Of a stretch of 64,000 bases of DNA, positions 7,708-16,046 are shown piece by piece; position 1 is the stretch's first letter, and each line of letters opens with the position of its first letter. Made by a program: the position numbers and the translations under genes. Origin of the DNA: Nonomuraea candida (GTDB lineage: Bacteria; Actinomycetota; Actinomycetes; Streptosporangiales; Streptosporangiaceae); assembly GCF_000725485.1 (NCBI RefSeq), contig NZ_JOAG01000020.1, forward strand, positions 124,001 through 188,000, read 5' to 3'. Under the pieces are notes generated by a model. That model was given only the letters and a program-made list of their open reading frames with translations, searched no databases and had not been told where the DNA came from.

Positions 7708-10320
7708 GTGAGCGCATGGGACGACTTGCTCAAGCTGTTCGGCACGGGCGACGAGAGCGGCGTGATCCGCTTCCTCACCGAACTCGACGCGGAGGGGCGC
7801 AAGGAGGTCGCGGCGCGCCTGCCCGGCCACCTCGCGCAGGAGGCGCGAAAGCCCGGCTGGGGAGACTGGTCCCGGCAGGTGCGGCCGCCGCTGCTGGCCG
7901 GCGTGGCCTGCCTGGGTGGTGCGGCCGCCGTGACGGCGTGGCTGTTCAGGCGCGAGTTCGCCTGGCGCAGCGCCTGGTCGGTCGATGCCGGCCGGATCGT
8001 CGGGCTGCTGCGCCTGCGGCCGGTGGAGTGGCAGGCCGACGTGGCCCGCCGCATCGCCGCCAGGACCCGCCTGCCCGAGCTGAGATACTGGGACGTCGCG
8101 GCCCGGCTGGTGCGCGAGAACGGCATCGAGCCGCCCGGCGACGACGCGTTCAGGATCGGCTGGCTGCAGCGCCTGCCCTACCACCCCGACCCGGCCGACC
8201 CGCTGTTCGCCGCGTACGCCCCCCGCATCTTCGACATCGACGGACTGGCCGAGGCCCCTCTCTGGCAGGTCGTCGAGAAGGTGGTGCGGCTGGTCGACGA
8301 GGGGCTGATCGACCGGGCGGCCGTCATCGGCTCCCTGGTGCGGCGGCTGCTGCGCGACGGCCCCGGCGCGCCGGTCGAGCTGGCGGGCCTGCACGACCGG
8401 CTCGGCCCCGACATCGACGAGTCGGCCGGGCACGCCAAGGACTACACCGCGCTGCTGGCCGCCGGCCCGGTGGCGGTGGCCGACGTGGCGCTGGCCCAGC
8501 TGCGCCGCCTGGAGGAGGCGGGCCGGCTGGAGGAGGAGCTGTTCGCCGAGGCGCTCGCGGCGCTGACGTTCCGGCCGGAGAAGAAGCTGCTGCGCGCGGC
8601 CGTGTCGTGGGCGGGCGACGCGGTGCTGCGCGACGCGGCCCGCACCGACGTCGTGCTGGAGTCGTTGTCGCCGATCCTCACCCAGGACACGCTGGCGCTG
8701 CAGGAGCGGGCGGTCCGGCTGGCCGTCAAGCTCGCGCCGCAGGCGGGGCCCGCCGGCCGCGCGGCGGTCCGGGAGGCGGCCGCGGAGCTGCCCGAGGAGC
8801 TGCGGGAGAAGGTGGCGGCGGCCTACGGCGGCGACATCGCCGCGGCCGAGCCGCCCCCCGTGCCCGTCCTGTCGGCGGGGGAGCGCCCGGCGATGCCGCC
8901 GCCCATCGCCTCGCCGGAAGAGCTGCCCAAGGCGCTCGCGGCCTTCCGCCGGCCGCTCGACGCCCACGCCTACGAGCTCCTCCTGGCGGGCCTGGCCACC
9001 TGGTCGCACCGGGAGCCCGAACGCCTGCGCCAGGTGCTGCGGGCCTGGCGGCCCACGCTCGACCCGTGGACCTACGGCCACCTCGCCCACCCCGACGACT
9101 GGGATCTCGTGACCGCCGTCCACCGCGCCTTCATCGCCTTCGCCTCGCCCGAGGACAGCAGGCGGCTGGCCCAGGAGGCGCCCGAGCGGCCGAGCCGCTG
9201 GTCCGCGGGCGCGATCGAGCGCCTCTACCAGCTCCGGGCGATAGAGCTGGTGGCCCGCTACGAGACGGGCGGCGGCTGTCCGGTGCTGCTGGCCACGCCC
9301 ACCTGCGGCACCGGCGCGCTCGACCCGTCCGTGCTGCTCGACCGGCTCGAACTGCTGGAGTCGCAGGGCGTCGCGGCGCTGCCCGCCGACCTGGCCCAGG
9401 CCCTGCTCCGGCTGCCCCGCCGCTTCTCCCCGTCCGACGTCGAGCGCGCGGGCCGGCTGACGTCGCAGGGGGGTCGCAGGTGCGCCGCGTGGATGCGTGA
9501 CGGCGGGATGGGCGATCCCGCGGTGAGCGTGTCACTCAAGCGCCACCGCGGCTACGGGTACGACGCATGGCACAGCCTCGACGCCGAACTCACCCCGCCT
9601 GCGCCCGGCTCCACTCCTGCGCCCGGCTCCACTCCTGCGCCCGGCTCCATCCCCACGCCCGGCTCCGCTCTGCCGGAGGAGATCCGGGCGCTGTTCGAGC
9701 TGAGCGCCGGGCACGCGTACCTGCTGACCTGGTGGCCGCTCGCCCTGCCGGCCCATCGCGAGCTGGCCGCGGCGCACCTGGTCGGCTACCTGCCGTCCGC
9801 GATGGAGTCCAAGGACGGGCAGACACGGGCGCTGACGGCCCTGGCCCACGGCGACGGCCCGCTCGGCCCCGCCACGGCCTGCGTCCTGGCCTGCGGCATG
9901 GGGCACGCCGACCCGCTGGAGCGCGGCGCCGCCACCGACGCCTTCCTCGTCCTGGCGGCGCGCGGCGAGCTGCCGGCGCAGCAGCTGGGGAAGGTGATCT
10001 CGGGCCTGGTCGCGGCCGAGTTCCTCAAGCTGAACCGGGTGGTCGGGGTCCTCGACGACGCCACCCAGGCCGGAGCGCACGAGGCGGTGTGGGAGGTGAT
10101 CTCGCGGGTGCTGCCCGGCCTGCTGCCGAAGGAGGGCGAACGCCCCCGCGCCGGGATGGCCGACCTGCTGGCGGCCGGGGCGCGGGCGGCCAGGATCGCC
10201 GGCGTACGGGCGGAGCTGCCCGAGGTGGCGGCGGTCGCGGCGCGCAAGGGGTCGAGCCGGCTCGTGCAGGAGGCCCGGCGGCTGGCCCACCTCGTCGGCA
10301 CGACCGGCGCACGGCCGTGA
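7708..10320 (+). CDS. Large helical-repeat protein, DUF6493-like (870 aa)
   Basis: GTG at 7708 with a GGAGG site 7 nt upstream; residues upstream of it look non-coding. The protein begins 'SAWDDLLKLFGTGDESGVIRFL', has a possible hydrophobic segment around residues 65-80 (LLAGVACLGGAAAVTAWLF) and continues as degenerate alpha-helical repeats (HEAT-like: 'VLESLSPILTQDTLALQERA'). A long C-terminal helical domain ends 'RLVQEARRLAHLVGT'. The layout fits DUF6493 proteins of actinomycetes as I remember them; the family name is a recollection, not a search result. No catalytic motif is visible. A proline-rich 18-bp repeat linker divides the last quarter. Function unknown; perhaps a scaffold. Confidence 0.7.
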   Translation: MSAWDDLLKLFGTGDESGVIRFLTELDAEGRKEVAARLPGHLAQEARKPGWGDWSRQVRPPLLAGVACLGGAAAVTAWLFRREFAWRSAWSVDAGRIVGLLRLRPVEWQADVARRIAARTRLPELRYWDVAARLVRENGIEPPGDDAFRIGWLQRLPYHPDPADPLFAAYAPRIFDIDGLAEAPLWQVVEKVVRLVDEGLIDRAAVIGSLVRRLLRDGPGAPVELAGLHDRLGPDIDESAGHAKDYTALLAAGPVAVADVALAQLRRLEEAGRLEEELFAEALAALTFRPEKKLLRAAVSWAGDAVLRDAARTDVVLESLSPILTQDTLALQERAVRLAVKLAPQAGPAGRAAVREAAAELPEELREKVAAAYGGDIAAAEPPPVPVLSAGERPAMPPPIASPEELPKALAAFRRPLDAHAYELLLAGLATWSHREPERLRQVLRAWRPTLDPWTYGHLAHPDDWDLVTAVHRAFIAFASPEDSRRLAQEAPERPSRWSAGAIERLYQLRAIELVARYETGGGCPVLLATPTCGTGALDPSVLLDRLELLESQGVAALPADLAQALLRLPRRFSPSDVERAGRLTSQGGRRCAAWMRDGGMGDPAVSVSLKRHRGYGYDAWHSLDAELTPPAPGSTPAPGSTPAPGSIPTPGSALPEEIRALFELSAGHAYLLTWWPLALPAHRELAAAHLVGYLPSAMESKDGQTRALTALAHGDGPLGPATACVLACGMGHADPLERGAATDAFLVLAARGELPAQQLGKVISGLVAAEFLKLNRVVGVLDDATQAGAHEAVWEVISRVLPGLLPKEGERPRAGMADLLAAGARAARIAGVRAELPEVAAVAARKGSSRLVQEARRLAHLVGTTGARP
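9597..9668. repeat. 18-bp coding minisatellite, 4 copies
   Basis: Four copies of a GGCTCCACTCCTGCGCCC-type unit in frame in the DUF6493-like gene encode P-A-P-G-S-T repeats, i.e. a flexible linker before its C-terminal domain. The fourth copy has diverged (PTPGSA). Confidence 0.9.
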
Positions 10321-10372
10321 TCGCCCCCGCGCACGCCACCGCCGTGGTAGGACGAGAGCGAAGGAGCTGATG

Positions 10373-10741
10373 ATGGCTGATGACGTGGTGTTCGAGGACG
10401 TGGCGCCCGTGGTGCCGGTGCGCGACCTGCAGGCCGCGCTCGCCCGGTACCGCCGCCTCGGCTTCGCCGTGCGGGCCTATGAGGGCGAGGCGCGTTACGG
10501 CTTCGTCGAGCGGGGCAGCGTGTCGCTGCACCTGACCGAGTGGGACGAGCACGATCCGGCCCGCACGGCCGCGGCGGTCTACCTGTACGTATCGGACGCC
10601 GACGCCCTGCACGCCGAATGGGCGGCGGCCGGCGTCACGGGCCGGCTCGGGCAGCCCTCCGACACCGAGTACGGCCTGCGCGAGTTCGCCTACGTCGATC
10701 CCGACGGCACCCTGCACCGCGTCGGCTCCCCGCTCACCTGA
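10373..10741 (+). CDS. VOC-superfamily (glyoxalase/bleomycin-resistance-like) protein
   Basis: About 122 aa with two beta-alpha-beta-beta-beta modules: 'VAPVVPVRDLQAALARYRRL' starts the first and 'VYLYVSDADALHAEWAAAGV' the second. It ends 'REFAYVDPDGTLHRVGSPL', the canonical VOC tail. Resembles small bleomycin-binding proteins (drug sequestration) more than metal-dependent glyoxalases, since the metal ligands are not obvious. Two adjacent ATGs lie at 10370 and 10373. The second is 6 nt from AAGGAG (10361-10366) and is preferred. Stands 50 bp after the DUF6493-like gene, possibly cotranscribed. Confidence 0.85.
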   Translation: MADDVVFEDVAPVVPVRDLQAALARYRRLGFAVRAYEGEARYGFVERGSVSLHLTEWDEHDPARTAAAVYLYVSDADALHAEWAAAGVTGRLGQPSDTEYGLREFAYVDPDGTLHRVGSPLT

Positions 10742-10789
10742 GGGACGCCCCGTCCGCGCTCGCGACCAGGGGCGGGTCAGCGGGGCGGG

Positions 10790-11371
10790 TCAGGGGGCGG
10801 TGGTCCAGGAGTCGGCGGTGTCGGCCAGCTCGTCCAGCGCGGCCTCGACCCGTTCCCTGTCACCTGTGGTCAGATAGTCGATCTGCAGGCCCGCGTACGC
10901 GGCGTTGAGCAGGGTCGCCTTGCGCAGCGCCGCCTCCTCGGGCACGCCGTGGGCACGCAGCACGCCGGCCACGAACCCGGCGCGGTCGCCGAGCATCTTG
11001 GGCACGTACGGACCGGTCAGGCGGCCCGCGGCGGACAGGCCCTCGATCTCGTGCAGCAGCCGGACCATGGGCAGGTCCTCGTTCATGTGCCAGGCCCAGG
11101 AGGCGCGCACCACGTCGCCGAGGCCGCCGCCCGCCTCGGCGGGGCCGGGCAGGGCGGCCAGGCGCTCCTTCTGCCGCCGGTCGAGGTGGGCGAGGACGGC
11201 GTCGATCAGCTCGTCCTTGCCGGCGAAGTGGTGGGTGAGCACGTACGTGCTGTGGCCGAGCGCCTTGGCCAGGGGACGCAGGGAGAGCTGGGCGATGCCG
11301 TGCTCGGCCAGGTAGGCGACGATCGCGTCGAGCAGTTCGGTACGGCGCTGCGGGTCGCGCTGCCTGGCCAC
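10790..11371 (-). CDS. TetR-family transcriptional regulator (193 aa)
   Basis: GTG at 11371, AAAGGA about 6 nt upstream. The N-terminal HTH is clear: 'RTELLDAIVAYLAEHGIAQL', then 'SLRPLAKALGHSTYVLTHHF' and 'KDELIDAVLAHL'. The remainder is an all-helical ligand/dimerisation domain without family-specific motifs. Its TGA lies in a short tandem repeat (CTGACCCGCCCC twice). A likely -10 (TAGGGT on the minus strand, 11466-11471) lies ~95 bp upstream. May control the SDR gene at 11814 across the 442-bp intergenic region; this is inference from proximity. Confidence 0.9.
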   Translation of the reverse strand: MARQRDPQRRTELLDAIVAYLAEHGIAQLSLRPLAKALGHSTYVLTHHFAGKDELIDAVLAHLDRRQKERLAALPGPAEAGGGLGDVVRASWAWHMNEDLPMVRLLHEIEGLSAAGRLTGPYVPKMLGDRAGFVAGVLRAHGVPEEAALRKATLLNAAYAGLQIDYLTTGDRERVEAALDELADTADSWTTAP

Positions 11372-11813
11372 GGTGGGTCCTTTCGCTGCGGAGGTCCTGC
11401 CCGGCCGCCGGGGCCGCCCGCGCTCCGAGCGGGAACCGGCCGCCTGCCCCGCGCACCGGGAGTCCACCCTATGGGCCTTCGAGGAGGCTGAGTGCAGAAA
11501 ATTGGCGGTACGGAGTTGATCTTCGTGCCGGTTCGGTGACGGCGCCCGTTCGGGCTGGTTACGCTTGTGCGGCTGCAGCCTTCCCGGGCGCCGGTAAGAA
11601 AGTTGCCACCAGGCCCCACCAGCGGCGTTGATCTTGTGGCGTGCCTGGTGGCGCGTAGGAGGCTCCCCCGTGGTCGGCAGCGGCTCAAGGTGGCGCGCGG
11701 GGAGGAACGGCACGGGCACGCCCGGCGGCGCCTGGACAGGTGAGTTACCGTCGCGTACGAAAACCTGGGACAGTGGGTTCCCGTCGCGTACGAAACGGTA
11801 CCTGGGAGTGATG
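11372..11813. other. 442-bp intergenic region between divergent tetR and SDR genes
   Basis: No gene is supportable here. It holds the tetR promoter side (TAGGGT, minus strand, 11466-11471). Its SDR-proximal end carries the direct repeat described separately. An AT-richer patch at about 11495-11530 may be a promoter. Confidence 0.5.
11748..11795. promoter_or_regulatory. Direct repeat in front of SDR gene, candidate regulator site
   Basis: CCGTCGCGTACGAAA occurs at 11748-11762 and again at 11781-11795, 33 bp apart (about three helical turns). Each is followed by ACCTGGGA. The second copy ends ~19 bp before the SDR start. The spacing and identity look like paired binding sites, plausibly for the TetR protein encoded upstream. 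Confidence 0.5.
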
Positions 11814-12680
11814 ATGGCCTGGACCCCCGCCTCGATGCCGGACCTCACGGGCCGGACGGCGGTCGTGACCGGCGCCAACACCGGCATCGGCCGGCCCACC
11901 GCGCTCGAGCTGGCCCGGCACGGCGCGCACGTCATCGTAGCGGCCAGGAACCCGGGCAAGGGCGCGGCCGCGGTGGAGGACGTCCTGCGGGCGGTGCCGG
12001 GCGCGCGGGTCGAGTACGGGCGGCTCGACCTGGCCGACCTGGCCTCCGTACGGGAGTTCGCCGCCGGCGTCGAGAAGGTGGACCTGCTGGTCAACAACGC
12101 CGGCGTCGCCATGGTCCCCAAGCAGCAGACCAAGGACGGCTTCGAGCTGCAGTTCGGCACCAACCACCTGGGACACTTCGCGCTCACCGGGCTGCTGCTG
12201 CCGCTGCTGCTGGCGGCCCCCGGCGCCCGGGTCGTGAACGTCTCCAGCGACGCGCAGGCGGCGGGCCGGATCGACTTCGACGACCTCGGGCTCGATCGGG
12301 GTTACGGGCGGATGAGCGCGTACGCCCGCTCGAAGCTGGCCAACCTGCTCTTCACCTTCGAGCTGCAGCGGCGCGCGGAACGGGCCGGGGCCGGCCTGAT
12401 CAGCGTGGCCACCCACCCGGGCTCCACCGCCACCGGCATCATCGAGCTGGGGCCGTTGCGGCCACTGGCGGGCCTGTTCCTCAAGCCGCCAGAGCGCGGC
12501 GCGGTCTCCTCGCTGTACGCCGCGACCTCCCCCGAGGTGCGGGGAGGCGAGTTCATCGGGCCCCGCCTCCAGCGGCTCACGCCCTCGGCGACGGCCCGCT
12601 CGCAGGAGGTCGCGGCCCAGCTCTGGGAGGTGTCGGCCGAGCTGACCGGTGTGCGATTCGAGCGGCTCGCCCACGGCTGA
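11814..12680 (+). CDS. Short-chain dehydrogenase, retinol-dehydrogenase-like (288 aa)
   Basis: Classical SDR Rossmann enzyme: TGANTGIG cofactor loop at residues ~20-27, 'LLVNNAGVAM' (NNAG motif), 'VVNVSSDAQ' (catalytic Ser) and 'YARSKLANLLF' (catalytic Y-x-x-x-K). The long C-terminal part after 'ATHPGSTATGI' matches WWOX/retinol dehydrogenase-like SDRs of actinomycetes. NAD(P)-dependent oxidation or reduction of an unknown alcohol/ketone. Of tandem ATGs at 11811 and 11814, the second has the better distance to GGGAG. Behind a paired direct repeat and opposite to a tetR gene. Confidence 0.92.
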   Translation: MAWTPASMPDLTGRTAVVTGANTGIGRPTALELARHGAHVIVAARNPGKGAAAVEDVLRAVPGARVEYGRLDLADLASVREFAAGVEKVDLLVNNAGVAMVPKQQTKDGFELQFGTNHLGHFALTGLLLPLLLAAPGARVVNVSSDAQAAGRIDFDDLGLDRGYGRMSAYARSKLANLLFTFELQRRAERAGAGLISVATHPGSTATGIIELGPLRPLAGLFLKPPERGAVSSLYAATSPEVRGGEFIGPRLQRLTPSATARSQEVAAQLWEVSAELTGVRFERLAHG

Positions 12681-12802
12681 ACCACCCTTCAGCGGGTCGC
12701 GCGGGCCACGAACCAGTTCAATCCCCGACTCGGCGGAGCCCCCAGGGTCGGGAGCAGGATATCCAGGTGACAGTGGCGTTGCGCCACCGCCAGGATTGGA
12801 TC

Positions 12803-13600
12803 ATGTCCCCCGACCTTCGGCTTCGAGCCACCTTCGACAAAGCGGCTGCCTCCTATCAGGACGCGCGCCCCAACTACCCGGACGAGTTGTATTCCGACCT
12901 GCTGGCGATCACCGGGGTCACGCCCTCCGCGCACCTGCTGGAAGTCGGATGCGGCCCGGGGAAGGCCACGCTGCCCTTGGCACGGATGGGCTTCCAGATC
13001 ACCGCGGTCGAACTCGGCGATGCCCTGGCCATGGAAGCACGGCAGCGCCTCACCGAGTTCTCCGGTGTTTCCGTGATCACGTCGTCATTCGAAGGCTGGC
13101 AGCCACCGGCTGAAGCCTGCTTCGACCTCCTCTACGCGGCCACGGCGTGGAAATGGATGGACCCGGAGGTCAAGTACGCGAAGGCGGCGGCTCTGCTCGC
13201 CCCGGATGGTCACTTGGCCGTATGGAACGCCGACCACGCGATGCCGGCAGGCTTCGACCCGTTCTTCACCGAGATCCAGAAGGTCTATGAAGAGATCGGC
13301 GAAGGCCATGACGGTCCGTGGCCCCCGCCACCACCTGAGGACCAACCCGACCCCATGGCCGCCGAGTTCGAGGCCTCCGGGCACTTCACCGTGGCCGCAA
13401 CGCAGCTCTACGTATGGGCGCTGCGCTACACAGCAGACGAATACATCGCCCTGCTCAACACGTTCTCCGGCCACATCGCCATGGAGCCGGCCAAGCGTGA
13501 ACACCTCTACCGGGAGATACGCCGCCACCTCGCCGCACGCCCGGATGGACGACTCACCCGCCATTGGTCGGCCGTCCTCACTGTCGGCCGACGCCTGTGA
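12803..13600 (+). CDS. Class I SAM-dependent methyltransferase (265 aa)
   Basis: Starts MSPDLRLRATFDKAAASYQD with AGGA 7 nt upstream (12792-12795). Motif I is LLEVGCGPGKAT (~residues 45-56), followed by 'ITAVELGDALAMEARQRL' (acidic ribose-binding position). Typical of small-molecule methyltransferases in the UbiE/Methyltransf_11/25 group; substrate unknown. The gene uses somewhat more A/T in third positions than its neighbours (e.g. AAA, GAA, ATT codons early on), hinting at later acquisition, but this is impressionistic. The stop at 13600 is followed by 370 bp without a clear gene. Confidence 0.9.
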   Translation: MSPDLRLRATFDKAAASYQDARPNYPDELYSDLLAITGVTPSAHLLEVGCGPGKATLPLARMGFQITAVELGDALAMEARQRLTEFSGVSVITSSFEGWQPPAEACFDLLYAATAWKWMDPEVKYAKAAALLAPDGHLAVWNADHAMPAGFDPFFTEIQKVYEEIGEGHDGPWPPPPPEDQPDPMAAEFEASGHFTVAATQLYVWALRYTADEYIALLNTFSGHIAMEPAKREHLYREIRRHLAARPDGRLTRHWSAVLTVGRRL

Positions 13601-13974
13601 CGTGGAGGCGGGGCCCAGAACAGGAGATCACCGCGAAAGTGCTGCCCGACGTCGGACGCGTCCTCGGCAACCCCCGCCGCACCCTCGCCCAGCGGGCCAC
13701 CGACCACCGCGCCGACCTCACCCAGGACTCCAAGCAGGCTGGGCGGCAAAGCATCCTCCCGGCCGCGATGAACTCGGCGCTGAGGCCATCGCGAAGGTCA
13801 CCGAAGTCCTGGCGCCCGCCGCCGTACGCACTGATCAACTGGTTGGCGGCTTGCCGGGCTACAGGAGTTCCGGGCCGTCACGGATCACTGGCGGGCGAAG
13901 AAGCCCCAGGTCGCTCCCGCTGATTCCAGCGCTCGGCCTCCTCGAAGACCTGTGCGACTGTCGCGCGCCGTTTC
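13601..13974. other. Non-coding or decayed stretch of about 375 bp
   Basis: No intact gene. Two short plus-strand open segments in different frames ('VLPDVGRVLGNPRRTLAQRA' and 'EAIAKVTEVLAPAAVRTDQL') look protein-like and may be pieces of one decayed gene with a frame break near 13770, but I recognise no family. Base composition is less GC-skewed at third positions than in flanking genes. Confidence 0.4.
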
Positions 13975-13990
13975 CATGACGATCGTTATG
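13975..13990. promoter_or_regulatory. Palindrome CATGACGATCGTTATG before hydrolase gene
   Basis: A 16-bp palindrome with one mismatched pair, centred on ACGATCGT, 15-30 bp upstream of the likely hydrolase start. It looks like an operator for a dimeric repressor. No adjacent regulator gene exists on either side. Confidence 0.4.
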
Positions 13991-14005
13991 CTTATGAGAA
14001 TGACG

Positions 14006-14890
14006 ATGATGACGGAAAGGTTCACGACGGTACGGGGGCTGCGCCTGGCCTGGCTCGACTCCGGGACGCAAGGGGCCGGCGATCCCGGCGGCGGCACGAC
14101 GGTGCTGGCGTTGCACGGGCATTTCGGGCGGGCCAGGGCCTTCGCGCCGCTCGCCGCCGCGCTGGCTCCCCGCCACCGGCTGATCGCCCTGGAGCAGCGC
14201 GGCCACGGGCACAGCGATCGCGGTGACGGCGACTTCAGTCCCGACGCGTACGTGGCCGACGCGGCGGCGTTCCTGCGCGGGCTGAACCTGGGGCCGGTCG
14301 TCGTGCTGGGGCACTCGATGGGCGGGGTCGTCGCCTTCCGGCTCGCCGCCCGCCACCCCGACCTGGTGCGCGCCCTGATCGTCGAGGAGGGCGGCGCGCT
14401 CAACCGGCCGCCCGACATCGAGCACCCCGTTCTCGACGTGCGCGGCTGGCCCCGCCGCGCCGCCACCCTCGCCGGGCTGCGCCGGGCGATCGAGGCGCAG
14501 GGCATACCCGACGCGGGCTACTTCCTGGAGAGCGCCGTCGAGCATCCCGACGGCTGGGGGCTGCTGTTCGGCTACGACGACATGGTGGCCTCCCAGCGGG
14601 CGCTCGTCGGCGACTGGTGGGACGACTGGCTCGGCTCCCGCTGCCCGGCCCTGCTGGTGCACGGCCTGGACAGCTCCGTCCTGCCCACGGCCATGGCCAG
14701 GCGGATGGCCGCCGGCAGGCCCGGCACGGTGCTGCGCGAGCTGCCGGGGTGCGGTCACTGGGCGCACGACGACGACCCGGACGCCTTCGCCGGCGCCGTA
14801 CGCGACTTCCTGCGCGAGGTGGAGGGCCCTTCCGGCGGCCCGTGGCGGAGCGCCTCCCGACTTCGCGACGCCGCGTCGGGCGCGGCCTGA
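14006..14890 (+). CDS. Alpha/beta hydrolase (about 294 aa)
   Basis: Alpha/beta-hydrolase fold: oxyanion motif 'LALHGHFG', nucleophile elbow GHSMGG, catalytic acid region 'ALLVHGLDSSVL' and catalytic His in 'GCGHWAHDDDPDAF'. The family hydrolyses esters, epoxides, lactones or C-C bonds; this one cannot be narrowed down. Several ATGs are clustered (13988, 13994, 14000, 14006, 14009). 14006 is taken because a GAG lies 6 nt upstream, but the start is uncertain by ~20 residues. The stop codon lies inside the first copy of a 26-bp tandem repeat. Confidence 0.88.
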   Translation: MMTERFTTVRGLRLAWLDSGTQGAGDPGGGTTVLALHGHFGRARAFAPLAAALAPRHRLIALEQRGHGHSDRGDGDFSPDAYVADAAAFLRGLNLGPVVVLGHSMGGVVAFRLAARHPDLVRALIVEEGGALNRPPDIEHPVLDVRGWPRRAATLAGLRRAIEAQGIPDAGYFLESAVEHPDGWGLLFGYDDMVASQRALVGDWWDDWLGSRCPALLVHGLDSSVLPTAMARRMAAGRPGTVLRELPGCGHWAHDDDPDAFAGAVRDFLREVEGPSGGPWRSASRLRDAASGAA

Positions 14891-14961
14891 CGGGCCGCTT
14901 CGGCGCACCGGCCTGACGGGCCGCTTCGGCGCACCGGCCTGACGGGCCGCTTCGGCTAACC
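14884..14961. repeat. 26-bp tandem repeat x3 at convergent gene ends
   Basis: Three near-identical copies of a 26-bp unit beginning GGCCTGACGGGCCGCTTCGG (starts 14884, 14910, 14936). The first copy contains the TGA of the plus-strand hydrolase. The third copy overlaps the TAG of the minus-strand LLM gene. Each unit has partially self-complementary GGGCCG/CGGC parts and could contribute to bidirectional termination. Confidence 0.9.
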
Positions 14962-15834
14962 GGCCAGCCGGGCGTGGGCCAGGGCGAGGGTCTCGGCCTG
15001 TTCCATCCAGCCGGCGCCGTCCAGGCCCAGCCCGACCGCGTCCGCCCCGGCCTCGGCGTACGCCGCCAGCCGTTCGGCCACCTGCTCCACCCCGCCGGTC
15101 ACCGGGATCTCGCGCGCCTCCTCCTCGCTCATGCCGTGCATCCCGGTCAGGGCGGACAGGAAGGCGTCGAGGGCGGCACGGTCACCGGAGAGGATGGCGT
15201 GGCCGCCCACCGACACCGAGGGCGCCGGCCGGCCCAGCTCGTCGGCCAGCTCGCGCAGCCGTGCCACCTTGGCCGCCAGCCCGGCGGGGCTGATGAGGGA
15301 GGGGGCCCAGCCGTCCCCGTACCGGATCGCGCGGCGCATGGCCGCCTCGGAGTTCCCGCCCACCAGGATCGGCGGCACGGCGGCGGCGGGCGCGAGAGTG
15401 ACCTCGGTCTCGCCCACGCGGGTGGGCTCGCCGGCGATGAGGCCCGGCAGCACCCGCAGGGCCGCGTCGGCGTGGCCGCCCCGGCCGGTCACGGGCGCGC
15501 CGACCGCCTGCCAGTACGGCGAGCCGGGGAAGCCGCCGATCCCCACGCCGAGCACCACCCGGCCGTCCGACAGGTGCTGCAACGTCTGCACCATCGCCGC
15601 CACCTGTGCCACGGGCCGCAGCGGCAGGGTGAGCACGCCGAACTCCAGCCCGATCCGCTCGGTCACGGCCGCGGCGGCGGCCAGGACGAGGGCGGGGTCC
15701 GCGCCCGGGGCGCCGTTCCCGATGATCACGTCGGGCATGCCGGCGGCGTCGTAGCCGAGCTGCTCCAGGTGGCGGGCCTTGGCGGCGTCGGGCACGCCCC
15801 TGTGGTCGGTGGGCAGGCTGGTGGACAGGCGCAT
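14956..15834 (-). CDS. LLM-class flavin/F420-dependent oxidoreductase (292 aa)
   Basis: Luciferase-like (beta/alpha)8 barrel protein. Recognised from 'MRLSTSLPTD', 'VTERIGLEFGVLTLPLR', 'LQHLSDGRVVLGVGIGG' (the LS.GR...GvG.G cofactor motif), 'VPPILVGGNSEAAMRRAIRY' and 'GDGWAPS'. Reduces or oxygenates an unknown substrate with FMNH2 or F420H2. In actinomycetes of this kind F420 is the likelier cofactor (inference). ATG at 15834. Transcribed convergently with the hydrolase; its promoter side contains a short dyad at 15896. Confidence 0.92.
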   Translation of the reverse strand: MRLSTSLPTDHRGVPDAAKARHLEQLGYDAAGMPDVIIGNGAPGADPALVLAAAAAVTERIGLEFGVLTLPLRPVAQVAAMVQTLQHLSDGRVVLGVGIGGFPGSPYWQAVGAPVTGRGGHADAALRVLPGLIAGEPTRVGETEVTLAPAAAVPPILVGGNSEAAMRRAIRYGDGWAPSLISPAGLAAKVARLRELADELGRPAPSVSVGGHAILSGDRAALDAFLSALTGMHGMSEEEAREIPVTGGVEQVAERLAAYAEAGADAVGLGLDGAGWMEQAETLALAHARLAG

Positions 15835-15895
15835 CGCGGTGCTCCTCGCAAAAGGTACGGATCATTCGGTACGGCCACGCTAGAACCTCAAGCCG

Positions 15896-15909
15896 ACTTG
15901 ACCTCAAGT
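15896..15909. promoter_or_regulatory. Dyad ACTTGA-CC-TCAAGT upstream of LLM gene
   Basis: Perfect 6-bp arms separated by 2 bp, plus a second CCTCAAG at 15886-15892. Reads like a MerR/SoxR-type or TetR-type operator overlapping the minus-strand promoter. No matching regulator lies next to it. Confidence 0.4.
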
Positions 15910-16046
15910 CGCGCGACCGTGCCGTTGAGCTGCTCGGTCACCATCGGGTTCCCCGGTCACGGAAAAGTGCGTTCTTCCCTGCCGGCGCACACTCTCCTAC
16001 AGTTCCCGAGTAACCATCAGAGAGTGTGACGAAAGGGATGATCGAC

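Noticed and set aside
13601..13974. Possible gene between methyltransferase and hydrolase
   Set aside because: No frame stays open with good codon bias, and no family is recognised; kept only as a decayed or non-coding stretch.
15886..15909. SoxR box before the LLM oxidoreductase gene
   Set aside because: Only part of the SoxR consensus (CCTCAAG/CTTGAGG) is present and the promoter spacing is unclear; recorded only as a dyad.
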